From assembly GCA_019188255.1 (NCBI GenBank), contig JAETXT010000001.1:5084001-5148000 (forward strand): a DNA stretch of 64,000 nt. The letters run 5' to 3'. How positions within the stretch are numbered: the first letter of the stretch is position 1; each line of letters begins with the position of its first letter. Under the pieces are notes generated by a model. It did no database searches. It had not been told where the DNA came from and saw only the letters and a program-made list of their open reading frames with translations. The translations under genes were made by a program, and so were the position numbers. Positions 9,519-21,376 of this stretch are shown here, piece by piece. This DNA is from Verticillium longisporum (Eukaryota; Ascomycota; Sordariomycetes; Glomerellales; Plectosphaerellaceae).

Positions 9519-12500
9519 TCACCCCATCGACCCCCCCGCCAACCCCCTCGCGCGCTCCAGATCCACCTCGGCCTCGCGATCGGCTCGGACCTCGTCGCAC
9601 TCGTCGTCCTCGTCATCGAGGTCGTCGTCGCTCTGCGTGCCGCGGTCGCTGTGCGCCGGCCCCGCGAGGTCCTCCTGCCCCGGCTGCCGCCTCTTGACAA
9701 AGTCCTGCCTGTGCGCCTCGGCGAGCATCTTGGAGATGCTGCGCGCGCCCGACGACGCCTCCTGCGTGACTGTCGTGCGGCGCCGTCGGACGCCCGTGCC
9801 CGACGCCACGGCCTCGTCGCCGCCGTGAGCGACACCGGCCTCCTCGTCGCGCCGCGACGAGGCGGGCCGCACGCCCGTCGCCGTGGCGCCGCCGGCGCTG
9901 AGCACCTCGGACCGGCCGCCGTCGTCGTGGTCGCCCTCCTCGCTCGACGTGCGCTCGACGAGCGGCGCAAGGCTGTAGGGCAGGGGCACGTCCCTCGAGG
10001 CCTTGTAGACGGCCACGTTGGCGCAGTGCTCGTTCTCGACGCGGAGCAGCGTCCAGATGCCGCGGCGGAACACCTCGGCCGCGGCCACGAGGAACGACAC
10101 GACCGTCGAGTGCTGCCTGTCGTGCGTGAAGATGGCGTACAAGATCCAGGCGAAGCGCAGCAGCGGGTCGGCGACCATGATGACGTAGTAGATCCACCGC
10201 TTCTTGATCGCCGTGATGTCGCGGAGGAACTTGTGCCGCGAGTTGGGCTGCAGCAGAGAGAAATCCATAAACAGGTCCCAGACGGCTGTGTAGACGCCGT
10301 TGATGGTCGCAAAGACGATAAAGGCCGCGAGGTTCGTGTGCGTGCCGCTGATGCGGTACACCGACAGCGTCATGGCGGCCAGGATCGACATGGTGTACTT
10401 GCCGCCGTTGACGAGATGCGGGAAGATGTTGCGCGTGTCTCTGTAACGCCGCAGACACTGGAGGAAGCGCCAGATGGGAGGAATCGCGCCGAAGAAGCCG
10501 ATCAGCCGCGAGTGGCTCGAGTTGCACTGCGTCGGTTCATCCCAGTGGTTCGCATAGAGGCAGAAGAAAAGTGACACATTCTGAGGCTGTCAGTCTGGAG
10601 TAGGCACGCGTTGGCGAGGTGTGGTTTGACTCACGCAGACGGCATAGGTGAGAGAGCAGTAGATGTCGCCGAGGAAGAAGTCACGAAACTCGACAGGATA
10701 GAATCCTGCAAGAAGAAGCCGCCACTAATCATTGTCAGCACGGGACTCGCGACACGCCAGCCGAGAAAACGTACATGTGCGTATGCGAACCACTTCCTGC
10801 TGGTCGGTGCAAGGACGCGAGCAGGGAACAGGATGATGAGGGCCGAGATGCCAATGAGCACCACGGGATAGTAGAGAAACACATCATCAGAGCCGTACCG
10901 ACTGAAATTGAGCCAGATGAAAATACCAAGCAGCAGCAGAAAGAAGCTCGGAAACTCAGCCAGCTGCCGCCAGTCAAGGTGATGCCGCTGGTCAAACTCA
11001 AAGATGAAGGGGTAGTTGATCTTGTTCTCCGTCCACATCCAGCAATTCAGGACGAACAGGCCAAACATGAACAGCATCAGGAAGTAGCCACCATAGATCT
11101 GCATCAGGAAGCTGGTCTCCTGTCGCACACTCTCCTCCTCGTGGATCAGCAGTTGGGCCGCAAAGGTGAGGCCCTGCACGGCGAATACGACGCCGGTGCC
11201 GATGAGGATGCCACTCCTGAAGGCACTCCCCGACTCATCGCCCTTCCGCTTGATGAGACTCTTCAGCTTGCCGGCGGCGATCTTGTGGTTGCCACGCTCA
11301 AAATACTGCGCGTACATGTCTTCGACCGTCTTGATGTGGCCCTCGAGCGCGTCGCTGTTGACGAACCAGGCCTTGTTGACCTTTTCCGTCATGAAGCGGT
11401 ACGGAGGCCGGGCGTTGACGGCCTTGTCGTATTTCTTGTTGAGCTTGCGGAAGGCGGTGCGATTGAGCAGGGCGTATGACTTGAGGAGCTCGAGGCCGCG
11501 GTAGAACTCCTGCAGAGCGAGCTTGAGCTTGCGCTTCGCCGTCTTGTACGACACCTGGTCCTGCGCCGGCCGTCGAATGTAATCTCGTCTGTCGTCTGGG
11601 CCGGTCACTCCACCGATGACTGGGGTCTGCGCCATGTTCGACATGGCCCGCGAGTTGGGGCCGGGCTTGAAGATTTTGTGTTTGACGTGGTCGAGGTAGC
11701 CGTGGTCGCTCAGGATGCCATGGCCATTTTCGTCGGCCATGACGTCGTGCGCCCCTTGTTTCCTCTTGCGCCGCTCCTCGTTGAGTTCGTAGGCTCGCCG
11801 GTTTCGCATCTCGCGCAGCTGCTCCTTCAGCACGGCCAGTCTGTCGGCGGCCTGGTCCTCCTTCATCTTGTAGAACGACTCGACCTTTTCCAGCTCGGAC
11901 GCCAAAAATTCAAAGAACTCACGCTCCTTCTGCTGGTACACATCCAAGGCCATTGCCTGCATCACTATATCCGGCGCTGACCGCTGCGCTCGCGTCCTGG
12001 GCAGGGCATGAGACAGCATGCGGCGCAAACTACCCCGGTGCGGCGTCGAGTCTGGTCCGAGGGTCGCGTGTGGCGGGACATTGGAGGTACCGGTGCCGGT
12101 GCCGGTGCCGGTGCCAGTCCCAGTCCCAGTCTGTGGTCTTCGGGCTGGAGGTTCTGCCATGCTAGGCGGCGGCGCCTCGGATACGCTTCGCTTCAGTCTT
12201 CTGGCGGCGGGAAAGTGGTGCCGCACCCCATCGGGAGGAGCCAGATGCTCCGAGGTATTAGAAGGGACTTTGATGGCGGGCGCAGGCAACTCAAACGTAT
12301 TCCTGGGATCAGCGTGGTTCGGCGTCGTGGACAAGGGCGGCGTCAGGCCGAAACTGCCGTAGTGCATGTCATTGGCAGCAGCCGTGAGGCCATCACGTTC
12401 GTGCCTGCTCGTGGGGATGGCGCGGCCCGCGGCCGAGGTCGGCTTTGCTGTGCTTCGCACCGAGTTGCCCCTCAGGATAGCCACCTCGTCGGGGACGTGA

Positions 12501-12875
12501 CCGCCCTGGGAATGGCTCCATCGTCGGATGGCGTGAAACGAAAAGGGCGACGTCGAGACGTGTTGGTCGGCATCGAGTCTCGCTGGGTTGGGTTGCGCGT
12601 CGCTGCTGGACTTGCCGTTGGCGGGTGTCGGGGGCGCGCGACTGAAGGCGCGCGAGACGGCCTTGATCTTCTTCTTGCCGCCTTTGTAATCGAGGTACTT
12701 GACACGCCATTCTGTTTGACAGAGATAAATCAGTCGGACATTCAGACGGCGTCGTCAACGATGTGCAAGTGTGGGAAAAAGAGGTGACGAGACGTAGGGC
12801 AGGCCAAGGAATCATGTCAAGAGGTCATGTCTCACCAGGGACAAGGTCCTGGTCGAGCTCCTTCGCGAACTTCAT
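9519..12875 (-). CDS. SYG1: SPX-EXS domain membrane protein (Syg1/XPR1-like phosphate exporter)
   Basis: Four exons, 12875-12836, 12711-10775, 10724-10635 and 10580-9519, with introns of 124, 50 and 54 nt. All phases agree and give about 1042 aa. The N terminus (MKFAKELDQDLVP then EWRVKYLDYKGGKKKIK) is a classic SPX start. The SPX domain resumes after a long disordered insert, around FFEFLASELEKVESFYKMKE and later YKTAKRKLKLALQEFYRGLE. Several membrane spans follow, then the EXS domain (WRLLLAGFYPVEFRDFFLGD to RRGIWTLLRVENEH). The C-terminal tail is acidic and Ser-rich. SPX domains sense inositol pyrophosphates, and XPR1 relatives export phosphate; yeast Syg1 is linked to G-protein signalling. 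The insert contains a Thr-Gly dipeptide run encoded by a short satellite. The gene symbol reflects family membership, not proven orthology. Confidence 0.92.
12086..12130 (-). repeat. Short satellite encoding a Thr-Gly dipeptide run
   Basis: On the plus strand the hexamer GGTGCC is repeated and then grades into CAGTCC. Read on the coding (minus) strand it gives seven or so alternating Thr and Gly residues in the disordered insert between the two halves of the SPX domain. Length changes by hexamer units keep the frame. Confidence 0.8.
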
Positions 12876-15774
12876 GACGTAGGATCAATGCTACAGCAGT
12901 CGAAGTCGAGATGGCTGTCGAGAAAGAATCGGATAAGGCGTACCGGGCGCCATGGGGTGCTGGGCGCGCACGGTTTCGGAGGGCCAACAGAGCGAGGGAT
13001 CGCGGTCGACGAGCGTTCCAGCCAACAATGGTGAAGAGGGGTAGTAAAGGAGGAGGAGAACGACCGGCCAGTGGTCAGCAGAAATGCAGACCAACAAGTT
13101 GAAGGTGCGCCGCGATGGGAAAAGGCGTTGGGGTGGTCACGGAGGTGGGGAGCCAGGGCTTCTGAGCTTGAGCTCCCGAGGTGCTATACCCAGGTACCTA
13201 CCTCTCTACCTACCTAGGTAGATACTTGGGTACCTAGGTAGATACTTTGGTACCTAAGGTAGGTACCTTGCTGCAACCGAGGTACCAGGACCCTCGAACG
13301 AAACAGAACAAACAGAACAAAACACGGTTCCAGAAAATCAGAGATCGTCCATGATCGACAGCATGAAGCAGAGACAGCCAGAGACAAACGCAGAAGCAAT
13401 GGACAAACAAGCGGCAGGGCCATGAAATTGTTTGCCGATAGTGGACGGTGAAGGGCACTGACGTCTTGGCCTCTACAGAAGGGGATTGGGCAGGCAAGGC
13501 AGGCAAGGCAGGGCCCCGGCCGCGGACAGGGCCCCCGCGTGTTGCTTGACCACTGATGTGCAGGTCCGGCGGCCGCCAATGAGCACATCAGACCGAGCTT
13601 TGTAGCGCTTAGGCAGCTTCTCATCTTCTCATTGGGCGCCAGGAGCTTTCCCTCCTCTGCTCGCAGAGCACCTCAGGAAATCGGCCCTGCCTGCCAAGTG
13701 CCTCAGTAGGTAGCCATCCTAAGTGAACAACACCTCCCTCCTGCAATCTCTCGAGCACCATCAACATTGCCCCCAGCCCAGCCGTCTGCCTACTTCATCA
13801 CAGCATGCATATCGTCTCGTGCATCGTCGAGATGCTGCTCCGTGGCATGGTACGACCGCCTCCGTGCGTCAACAATGCCCTGCAGCTGTCACACTTCATC
13901 GTACGATATCACCAACGGCATCCACCAACGTCTCGGTATGCCGTTGATGCTATCGCTTCCCGTCTCCCCATCTCATCTCTCTCCTCGGAGAGGGTGGTAT
14001 ACGAGAGAAACGTTTTGCCTTTGTGGTGACAGCAGATCTTCGACATGCTGCTTATAGCATTTCTTTTCCAACGGCTTAACTCGATATCAGTGGTCCCATG
14101 CCGCTGGCGCCTGGTAGGATCATCCTGCAACATGGCTCCCTGTCACTGGAACACCAACACCAACACCCTTCTGAGCAGCCCAAGTGGCAACCTCGTTCTG
14201 CAACCCCCCAACTATCACCAACCGCCGCCTCCTCTGTTGGTGCAAGTTCGCCTGAGGATTCATCTTGATTACCATGCATCTTTACCATGCATCTTTACCA
14301 TGCACGTTTCCCATCAGATGCCTCGAACCGGATGGTCACATTCGCCTGGACAAGTGACCTTGATCGGTTGTGGCTGCAGTCCCGCCCGCCATCTCTGCCG
14401 AGTCCGGCCAGATCGTGTGCGGGCCCTATTCAGCTGGCTCCGTGTCGAGCACACCGCATGCCTGAGACATGCCATACACTGAAATTTAAGCTTACACGAG
14501 TCACCTCGTGAACAAGTCCCCATGATGAGACACCAGCCGCAAAGGATCGACCTGTGTCGAGAAACTCTGATGGCGAGCTGACAGTCGCCTGGCAGGAAAC
14601 CCGCTCGCCTTGGCCCCGGACCGCCTCTCTGACAATCTCGCCTCTTTGCCAAGTCGAGAATCGATCACGCAAGCCCATCTTCGCTTCAAGGCTGTCCGAC
14701 GTGCGCGGAGAATTGCCATGGAGGAACGAAGGATTTCGGCAAGAAAGAATCACGCCGGTCTCCAACACGATGCGCCCGCAAGCCACCTGTGCCGGTTGAC
14801 GCGGAATCTAGGCCCTTTGCTGCCCGTGCGAGGGACAAGACGGCGTCTGGGGGTGGCCACACCTTGACCACCTGTGCCGCGTGACGCCGTCAGGATGCCG
14901 CATCACAAGTGTCGCATTTGGGTCAAACCTAGCATACGCGCATCCTGGATCGGCCACTCAGCCTCGGGAACAGAGGTGGCGCCGATCACCGTGAGCCCTT
15001 CCGACTGGCCTTCCGACTGGCCTTCCGACCGGCCTGCAGCCCTCTGTGGAGTCGAGCCGTGCAGAGGAACGCCTGTCCGGAACGGGCGAGTTGGTGCCTG
15101 AGCTGGCCACTGGTTGGGCGCTGTCTGGTAGCTGGAACCAACAGCCTGGGACGGGGTTACACAGCAATGGCTGCGCCGTCGTACTGGACCACATCCTGCA
15201 AGCGGATTCCGAGCCTATGAGGATACTCGCCGAAGATTGTCCAAGGAGTTATTGTTTTCGCGTGAGCACGATGCACAACAAGAGGGAGAGAGACCCCATG
15301 GGGTACCATCCCATAGGATACCATGTTGGAGCACGTTCAACATGCCTGGCAAGGAGCACACCTGATCGGATAACCTTGAGGCTGGCCTCCCTCGCGTCGG
15401 CATGCGCCAGGAAATAGACCATATCTAAGCAGCTTCCAAGACGTTGTATTGCAACGCACCAAAGGTTCTGGCTAACTCTCCACATCCTCTTCGGGCGTCC
15501 ACCTCGTGCTCTCGATATGAGACGCTCGGGGGCGGCGTACACCTCGGCTTTATATGGTGTTGTCGTCTGCTTCCCTGGGCCAAAGAAGACCCTATGGATG
15601 CCCTTCGATGTCCACTCCGAACTCACTCGTTCTCCTCTTCATACCCTGCTGGTCCCTTTCATACATGCTGCCTTGGCCATAACCTGCTTTGAATAGCTTC
15701 GTGCCCGAGTCTCCTTGCGTCTTCTGTTCCCTCGAGCTGTACTTCGCCCGCTACTACACCCTTTACGCAGCATC
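12876..15774. other. Intergenic region upstream of the SPX-EXS and DUF7730-like genes
   Basis: About 2.9 kb lies between two outward-facing gene starts. 13185-13275 carries a dense CTACCTAGGTA-type repeat patch. 14268-14303 has three copies of ACCATGCATCTTT-like sequence, and 15000-15030 repeats TTCCGACTGGCC. No open frame has coding character or a recognised domain. It presumably contains promoters for both flanking genes. Confidence 0.5.
13185..13275. repeat. CTACCTAGGTA / GGTACCT-rich repeat patch
   Basis: The words GGTACCT, CTACCT and TAGGTA recur about ten times within 90 bp, many overlapping and palindromic. The patch lies about 0.3 kb upstream of the SPX-EXS start. Similar shorter clusters appear near 5440-5470, 23455-23475, 29830-29850, 62595-62610 and 63050-63110. 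Confidence 0.8.
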
Positions 15775-17285
15775 ATGGCCACCACCGAGTCCTCACGGTA
15801 CCAGGCCGTATCACGAAAGGCCCGGGATTTCATCCGTGCTCAAAGATTGGCCTGTAGGCGTCGAGCAATCGCGGAACGCGTTGCTGAGACCGAAGTGAAG
15901 ATGACTTCTACGAGCAGCTTTACGTCCCTCCCGGAATCCGCTTCGGGTATTTCATCCCCCGAGAATTTGGATGCCTGCTCTTCTTCACACTCCCTGAGGT
16001 CCAGTCCGTCTTCTTGCTCCGCCACAACCTCTGTCACACCATCAGAAACTTGTACAGCAAGTTCTCGGCACAAACAAGCACCGCACAACCAGGGCCAGTC
16101 CTCGTTCTTCCGCAAGCTGCCTCTTGAAGTCCGCCAACAGATCTTTGCCGAGTTTTGGCAGTGTGCCGGCCTCAACCGTCATGTCTACCTTGAAGACGGC
16201 GACTTTCGGTTCGCTCTCTGCGAGACGGACCATGATAGCACTGACGACGCTTGCCAGACGGGCCTCGCTCACGACTTTTACCCACAACCGAGGGTCCAGA
16301 ATCATCCAAAATGGTATGGCCGCATGACATCCTCGTGGTGTAACCACTGGAAGTGCCAAGAGTCCATGTGTCAAAGACGCACACCCAACAGCAGCGGAGA
16401 GGAGAAACAAGACGGGCTCTCTTCTTGCATCCCTTTGCTTCTGTCGTGCCAGAGAATGTAGGTCCATCTTCCTCCAACTGTGCTCCTTGCCACACACCAC
16501 TCCCCATGTCTCAAACTGCCTGCCTCCCTACACCCTCAGGTCACGACCACATGTTGCGTTCTCACGTGCCACACTGCCATTGCCACATGGCAAATTCGTA
16601 CCAACGAGCCTGACCCCTTGCCTCCCACAGCTACATCGAGTCCCTGCCGTCCCTCCACAAGTCCGCAACCCTCACCATAACCGACAAGAGCACACTCTAC
16701 GCCCTCTTCATCCGCCGCCACCGCTGCGCAATCCACCCCGTCTACGCCTTCCTCCCGCGCCTGCGCACCCTCAACATTGCCCTCCGCGCCGGCGCCCCAG
16801 ACTTCCTCTACATCCACGGCCCCGCCCTCTGGCGCGCCCTCGCTCCGGCGACCCTGCCCGCCCTGCGCCGCATCTCCCTCTGGCTCGACGGCCACGAACC
16901 CATCCAGCGCCGCCTCCTCCCGCAGTTCCGCGACCTCTGGACCCGGATCCCCCCCTCCATCGCCCACAAGCTCTCCGTCTCCCTGCCCGTCGGCCCAGAC
17001 GGCCTCTGGGCGTGGGACGAGGTCGAAGTCCGGCCCTGGTGCAGCGGTAGCACCGGCGGCACCGGCAGCGGCGTCGTCCTCCTGCCGCCCTTCACGCCCG
17101 AGTTCAGGGTCGTGCTCAGGGGGTGGCAGGCCTTTACGGAGACGAGCGCCGGGTGGATCTCGAGGGGGGGCGGCGGCCAGGGGCCGGGCGTGCGCAGGGT
17201 GCTGGCGCCGGGGAACCCGTTTGAGGACCTGCGGCTGTATGGACGGGGGTGGTTTGATGAGTTTTATTTCGCGGGGTCGCTGTAG
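15775..17285 (+). CDS. DUF7730/F-box-like conserved fungal protein
   Basis: Two exons, 15775-16457 and 16631-17285, joined across a 173-nt intron whose removal restores SCQRIYIESLPSL in phase; 445 aa. The N terminus has a basic segment and a Ser-rich stretch (residues 45-110). It is followed by FFRKLPLEVRQQIFAEFW, the short leading motif common in fungal DUF7730/F-box-like proteins (FFRLPxEIRxQI). The C-terminal exon is a compact domain with several Trp and Pro residues (LWRALAPATLPALRRISLWL) and a glycine-rich loop near residues 350-400. The function is unknown. Such proteins form large, variable families in filamentous fungi. A second protein with the same leading motif starts at 33077. Confidence 0.72.
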
Positions 17286-17711
17286 CTCTTCCTGGCGGGG
17301 GCTGGAAGCCACATGTGAGAGTATGTTTGAGTACACGACGATATGGGAATGACACTTCTTTGAGTTCCGCCCCTTGGGGCTCCACCTCCTCTCTTGCAGC
17401 TTCGTGGCAACGTTCTTGATTGCACGTTTCAAAAGCTAGGTGAAATACTGTAGCTCATTCCATATTGTTCACGCTCGCGCCAAGTCCTCGCCTTGGTCAG
17501 GTTGAATATCATCATTCAAAGCCACTGCGGCTTCAGGCCCAGTCGTAGCCACGACGGCGACGGATCAAGATCACCTCCAAACTCCAAGCCATCATCATGT
17601 TAACGGGCCATGCCCACGCGTGCCGTCACGACGAGCGGCCCGTCTAGTTCATAAACTCCACCGACCCATCTCCACTCTTGATATACACACGGGCGAACCG
17701 GCGGCGCCACG
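17286..17711. other. Convergent 3' intergenic region
   Basis: A 426-bp gap lies between two converging genes, the DUF7730-like gene and CAF-1. I see only likely 3' untranslated sequence and no repeat or gene. Confidence 0.5.
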
Positions 17712-19714
17712 TCAAATCTCGAATCCCTGACGCAGAGACCACTGCACCGCCACATTCTTCTTGCCGCCCGTCCGCTCCGTCATGACGTCGAGGAGCTGCT
17801 TCACCTTCTGCCTCGTGATGCTCTTGCCGCGGACCGTGATCCCGTCGACCTCACTAGCGGCGAGGGTCTCCAGCATGCCGAGGCGAGAGATCCGCGGCGT
17901 CGTCTCATAGTTGCGCACGATGGCCTTTTTGATCTTGAGCAGATCGGCGGGAGAGATTCCGTCGAGCACCTGCTTCGTGGCCTCCTCGTCGCCCTTGACG
18001 GCGGCCGCTGTCGCCGTCGGGTCGACCATGGGCGGTTTAGCCTTGGCTGGGGCTTCAGACTCCCAGTAGACTGTTGAGAAGGGGTCTAGTCCGTGGTTAC
18101 GCTCCAGTCGATCTTGATTCCGCGCGTTAGTTCCAGTGAAGGGTCTGTACAGGGGGCGAGGTATCTTACCGCCTACGATGAACTCCAAGCGGTGCTTGTA
18201 GGTCGTGGCCACGGGTCCGAGACGTTTGCGGTTCTCCCAGCAGAGGCCGGTGCTTTGTGGCTCAAGTGTGCTGGCTGCGAAGCGTGTGTGCTCGACGGCA
18301 TCACTGTCGTCGATGAGGCCGGCTACCTCGTCACCCTCGTCCAGATCCTCTTCCTCCTCATCGTCGAGGTCAAGGTCCTCGCCGGGCTCGTCAACCCATT
18401 CAGCCTCTGAATCATAGTCGTAGTCGACGGGCATTGCGCGAGCTGTTGGTTTGCGAGCGATCTTGCGCACGGCCTGCGGCCCCGCAGTGTGTGGTTGGAG
18501 TGTGATTGTTCCGCGGTACGGTGGACGCACGTCTGTCTGGAAACAGAGGACCTTCATTGGAATCCTGGAAAGGCGCTCGCGTGTCTGTTTCTTGATGGCC
18601 TCCTGCTCATCGATGTTGCTTTTTGACTCGGCGAGCGCTGCCGCCGCCCTCATTTTCTCAATAATTGTCTGAACGGGCTCGTGGATCCTGCCGCGTGCTG
18701 CAGGTCGTTTGACGAATTGGAATGCCTTCACCGGGTCGAAAGATATTTTGGTGGCGGCCTTGTCGTTTGCTGATATATACTCATCGAGTCGGCGAGATTT
18801 GGTTTCGATCGCGTCTTCATCCATGGCGAACAGATTGGAAGCCATAACAACATCCGTCTTCACGAAAAACGGCTTGAACAGTTTCTCGTACTCTGACTTT
18901 GTAGCCTGCTTTTTCGCTGGTCGTGGAGATTCGGCTCCATCCTCTTTTGGTTCGACGGCGGGCTTATCGGCGGTCTCGGATGATGGTGCTTCCTTCTTCG
19001 ATGTGGCAGGCGTCTTGAAGAACATGTTTAGCTTCGGCTGTGTCCTCGCCTTCTTGGCCTTCTCCTCTTCGATCTTGCGGGCCTCCTCTTCCTTCTTATG
19101 CCGCTTCGCATCGCGGTCTTTTTTCTTTTCCTCCTTCTCTGCGTCTGCCTTTGCCTTCTTCTCCTCAGTGTCGCGGCGTTTCGCCTCTCGCTCAATCCGT
19201 TTTTTCTCCTTTTCGTCCTCTTGTGCCTTCTTCTCGGCTGGTGTTATGCGTTTGCGCTTAATCGGCGCGCTCGTTGGGGTGGCTTTCTTGCCCGGAGTAC
19301 TGGAAGCCATCTTTGGCTTCTTGGAATCATGAGAGGACGTAATGTCTGTTGGCGTTTGGTTTGGGGAAGGAGAGTGGCGACTCGAGTCAGCATCTGTAAG
19401 GGAGCCCGGGCTCGCCGTCAGGCGTGATGACTGGAGTCTGGCTTTCTTGGGGGTCGATGAAGCTTCTAGGAGACAGCAGTCAGTACACTGCACCTGGCGA
19501 TTAATCCAACGAAGGACCGCTCACCTTTCTCGAGTTGTTGAAAATCGTCGCTAGCGATAGAACTGAGGGAAGAACTCCTTGATCGGGTTCTGGCACTGCA
19601 TAATGTCTGAACCGTGTTATGTTCGTCACTATTGGAGATTTCGACCGACTTTCTCTTAAGGATGTTCGGGTCTCTCTCCTTCAGACGCTCGTTGAAGAAG
19701 TCGGTGATCAGCAT
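17712..19714 (-). CDS. RLF2: Chromatin assembly factor 1 large subunit (CAF-1 p150 / Rlf2-like)
   Basis: The large subunit of CAF-1, which deposits H3-H4 on newly replicated DNA in the nucleus. Exons are 19714-19525 and 19465-17712, with a clear 59-nt intron. A further probable 57-nt in-frame intron lies at 18113-18169 (GTAAGA donor, CTAAC branch, AAG acceptor). The product is about 628 aa with both removed, or 647 aa if the second is kept. Features in order are a Lys/Glu/Arg-rich charged coiled coil (the KER region, about residues 105-190) and TQPKLNMFFK, a PIP-box-like PCNA-binding motif. Then come YEKLFKPFFVKTDV, PPYRGTIT with the acidic DDEEEEDLDEGD stretch (ED domain), LDPFSTVYWES, and a C-terminal winged-helix-like segment. 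The start is uncertain: 19714 is the first ATG in the open frame, but an upstream exon is possible. Confidence 0.88.
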
Positions 19715-21376
19715 TTCGGCAGACTCGTTCCAGTGTGTTTTGAAGTGTTTTGAAATCGAGAATAGTATCAGATATCGCACACGCGACGGAGCACGTGTTT
19801 GGTCAAGAGGTTGATGGGCGCTTGAGGGGGAAAGACCGATTCGAACGTCAGGGCCTGTAGCACAATTGTTCGAGCTTGAACATGGGAATGCTGTTGCAGT
19901 TTGGCTTTGGTTCGTGACTGTTATCGGGTTTGATGGAGCGTGATAGATTGGACTTCGTTCGAGACTGTCGGCGATCAGGGGGTTGAATGAGGGAGAAACA
20001 CAGGGGGGGTATCAGGTCGAAGCAGAAAGCAGAATTGCTGGTTATGATGAGAAAGCCTGCTGTCCATTCGTACTCTGGCGACGACACTAGTTGAACGTTG
20101 GCAGTCGCTCTCGCCTCTTGGTCGATGTATCGTCGTTATAGTGGTTGGCCGTTGATGAGGGAACAATAGTGACCCTGGGCCCCTTGACGCGAAAGACGCG
20201 TCCATCTGGCGTCTTCCACAGCCAGGGTCGCGTCTGGCCATTTGGGCTGGGACCACGTCTATGCAATGGTCCGTGCACCACAGCTAAGTCTCATGGCAGC
20301 TGTGGCTGTGGCTGTGGCTCAGAGGTGGGGAAAGACTCTTCCTTCCGCTTCAGCAGGTACCTTCAACCACCCGGGAAGTCCGGTAAGTGACAAGCAGGGG
20401 TGAGAATCGGTGAGCATCCAGTTGCATCGCATGCAAGACATAGTGGTGCTCCCGAATTTGACTTTTCTTGGCTTCTTTGATGTGCCTATATCGTACCTAT
20501 ATCACGAAGGAGCAAATGATCCATTATTTGCAGTCTACTTTTCGAGCCCTGGTCGAGTGAGCCCCTCCTTTGAGACTGGCCTGAACTCTGTGGTCGCGTG
20601 GCTCCAGCTATCAGACTTCGATATTCTCCAGACTTGTTACAGGTGATGGTAGCTATCCCAGGCAATTTCAGCCAGATTGCAGTACGAACACGATCTTCAT
20701 GAGGTCCAGACAGAGTTCATGCCTCGACCTAAATCAAGCCACTCGACTTCCCCGCAGCCCACGCTTTCAATCCCGTCCCAATGCGGCGACAGAGTTCAAG
20801 CCCTGATGCAACGTAACTTGCGCGGGTGCAGCAGCACTGACTCGCCTGTGCGCCTGGAGCTGACCGCAGACAGCCTCAAGGTGTCGGCAACACCGCTAGC
20901 ACTCTGTCCCCGAAGCAGACAAGTGCGTCTGTCCGGCTGGTGATGGCGCCGATCGCGTTCGAGAATAATCTGTGCCAAAGGTGGCGTCCGTGAGAACGAC
21001 TTCCTCTAGGCTTGCATCGTGCATCGATGACTATCCTCAACCAACGACTACCACAGCAAGAGGACCCGGCGACCCTCTCCAAGTACCGCAAACTATGGTC
21101 CTTTTACCGATTTTGATCACTCCTTTGGTTCCGCAGGCCCAGCATTGTAGAGCAAAAATCAAGAGGTTGAGCGATTGTAGGTATACATATGTGTGTGATG
21201 TGAATAAGTGACCATAATGTAGTCAGTTCGGCAGGTCGACCCGCATGGTATCATCCTCCGCCCTCCCCTCCCTTGTCAACGCCAGGTAATGCAAAATAAA
21301 AGCCAGAAAACGGGAAGGAAAGGATATCTCCAGTAAACGAAAGTGACACGTCCCCGTCCACCAATGTCTGCTTCTC
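19715..21376. other. Intergenic region upstream of CAF-1
   Basis: About 1.66 kb without a supported gene. A CTGTGG hexamer repeat is visible at 20300-20322. The remainder is mixed sequence with stops in all frames. Confidence 0.5.
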
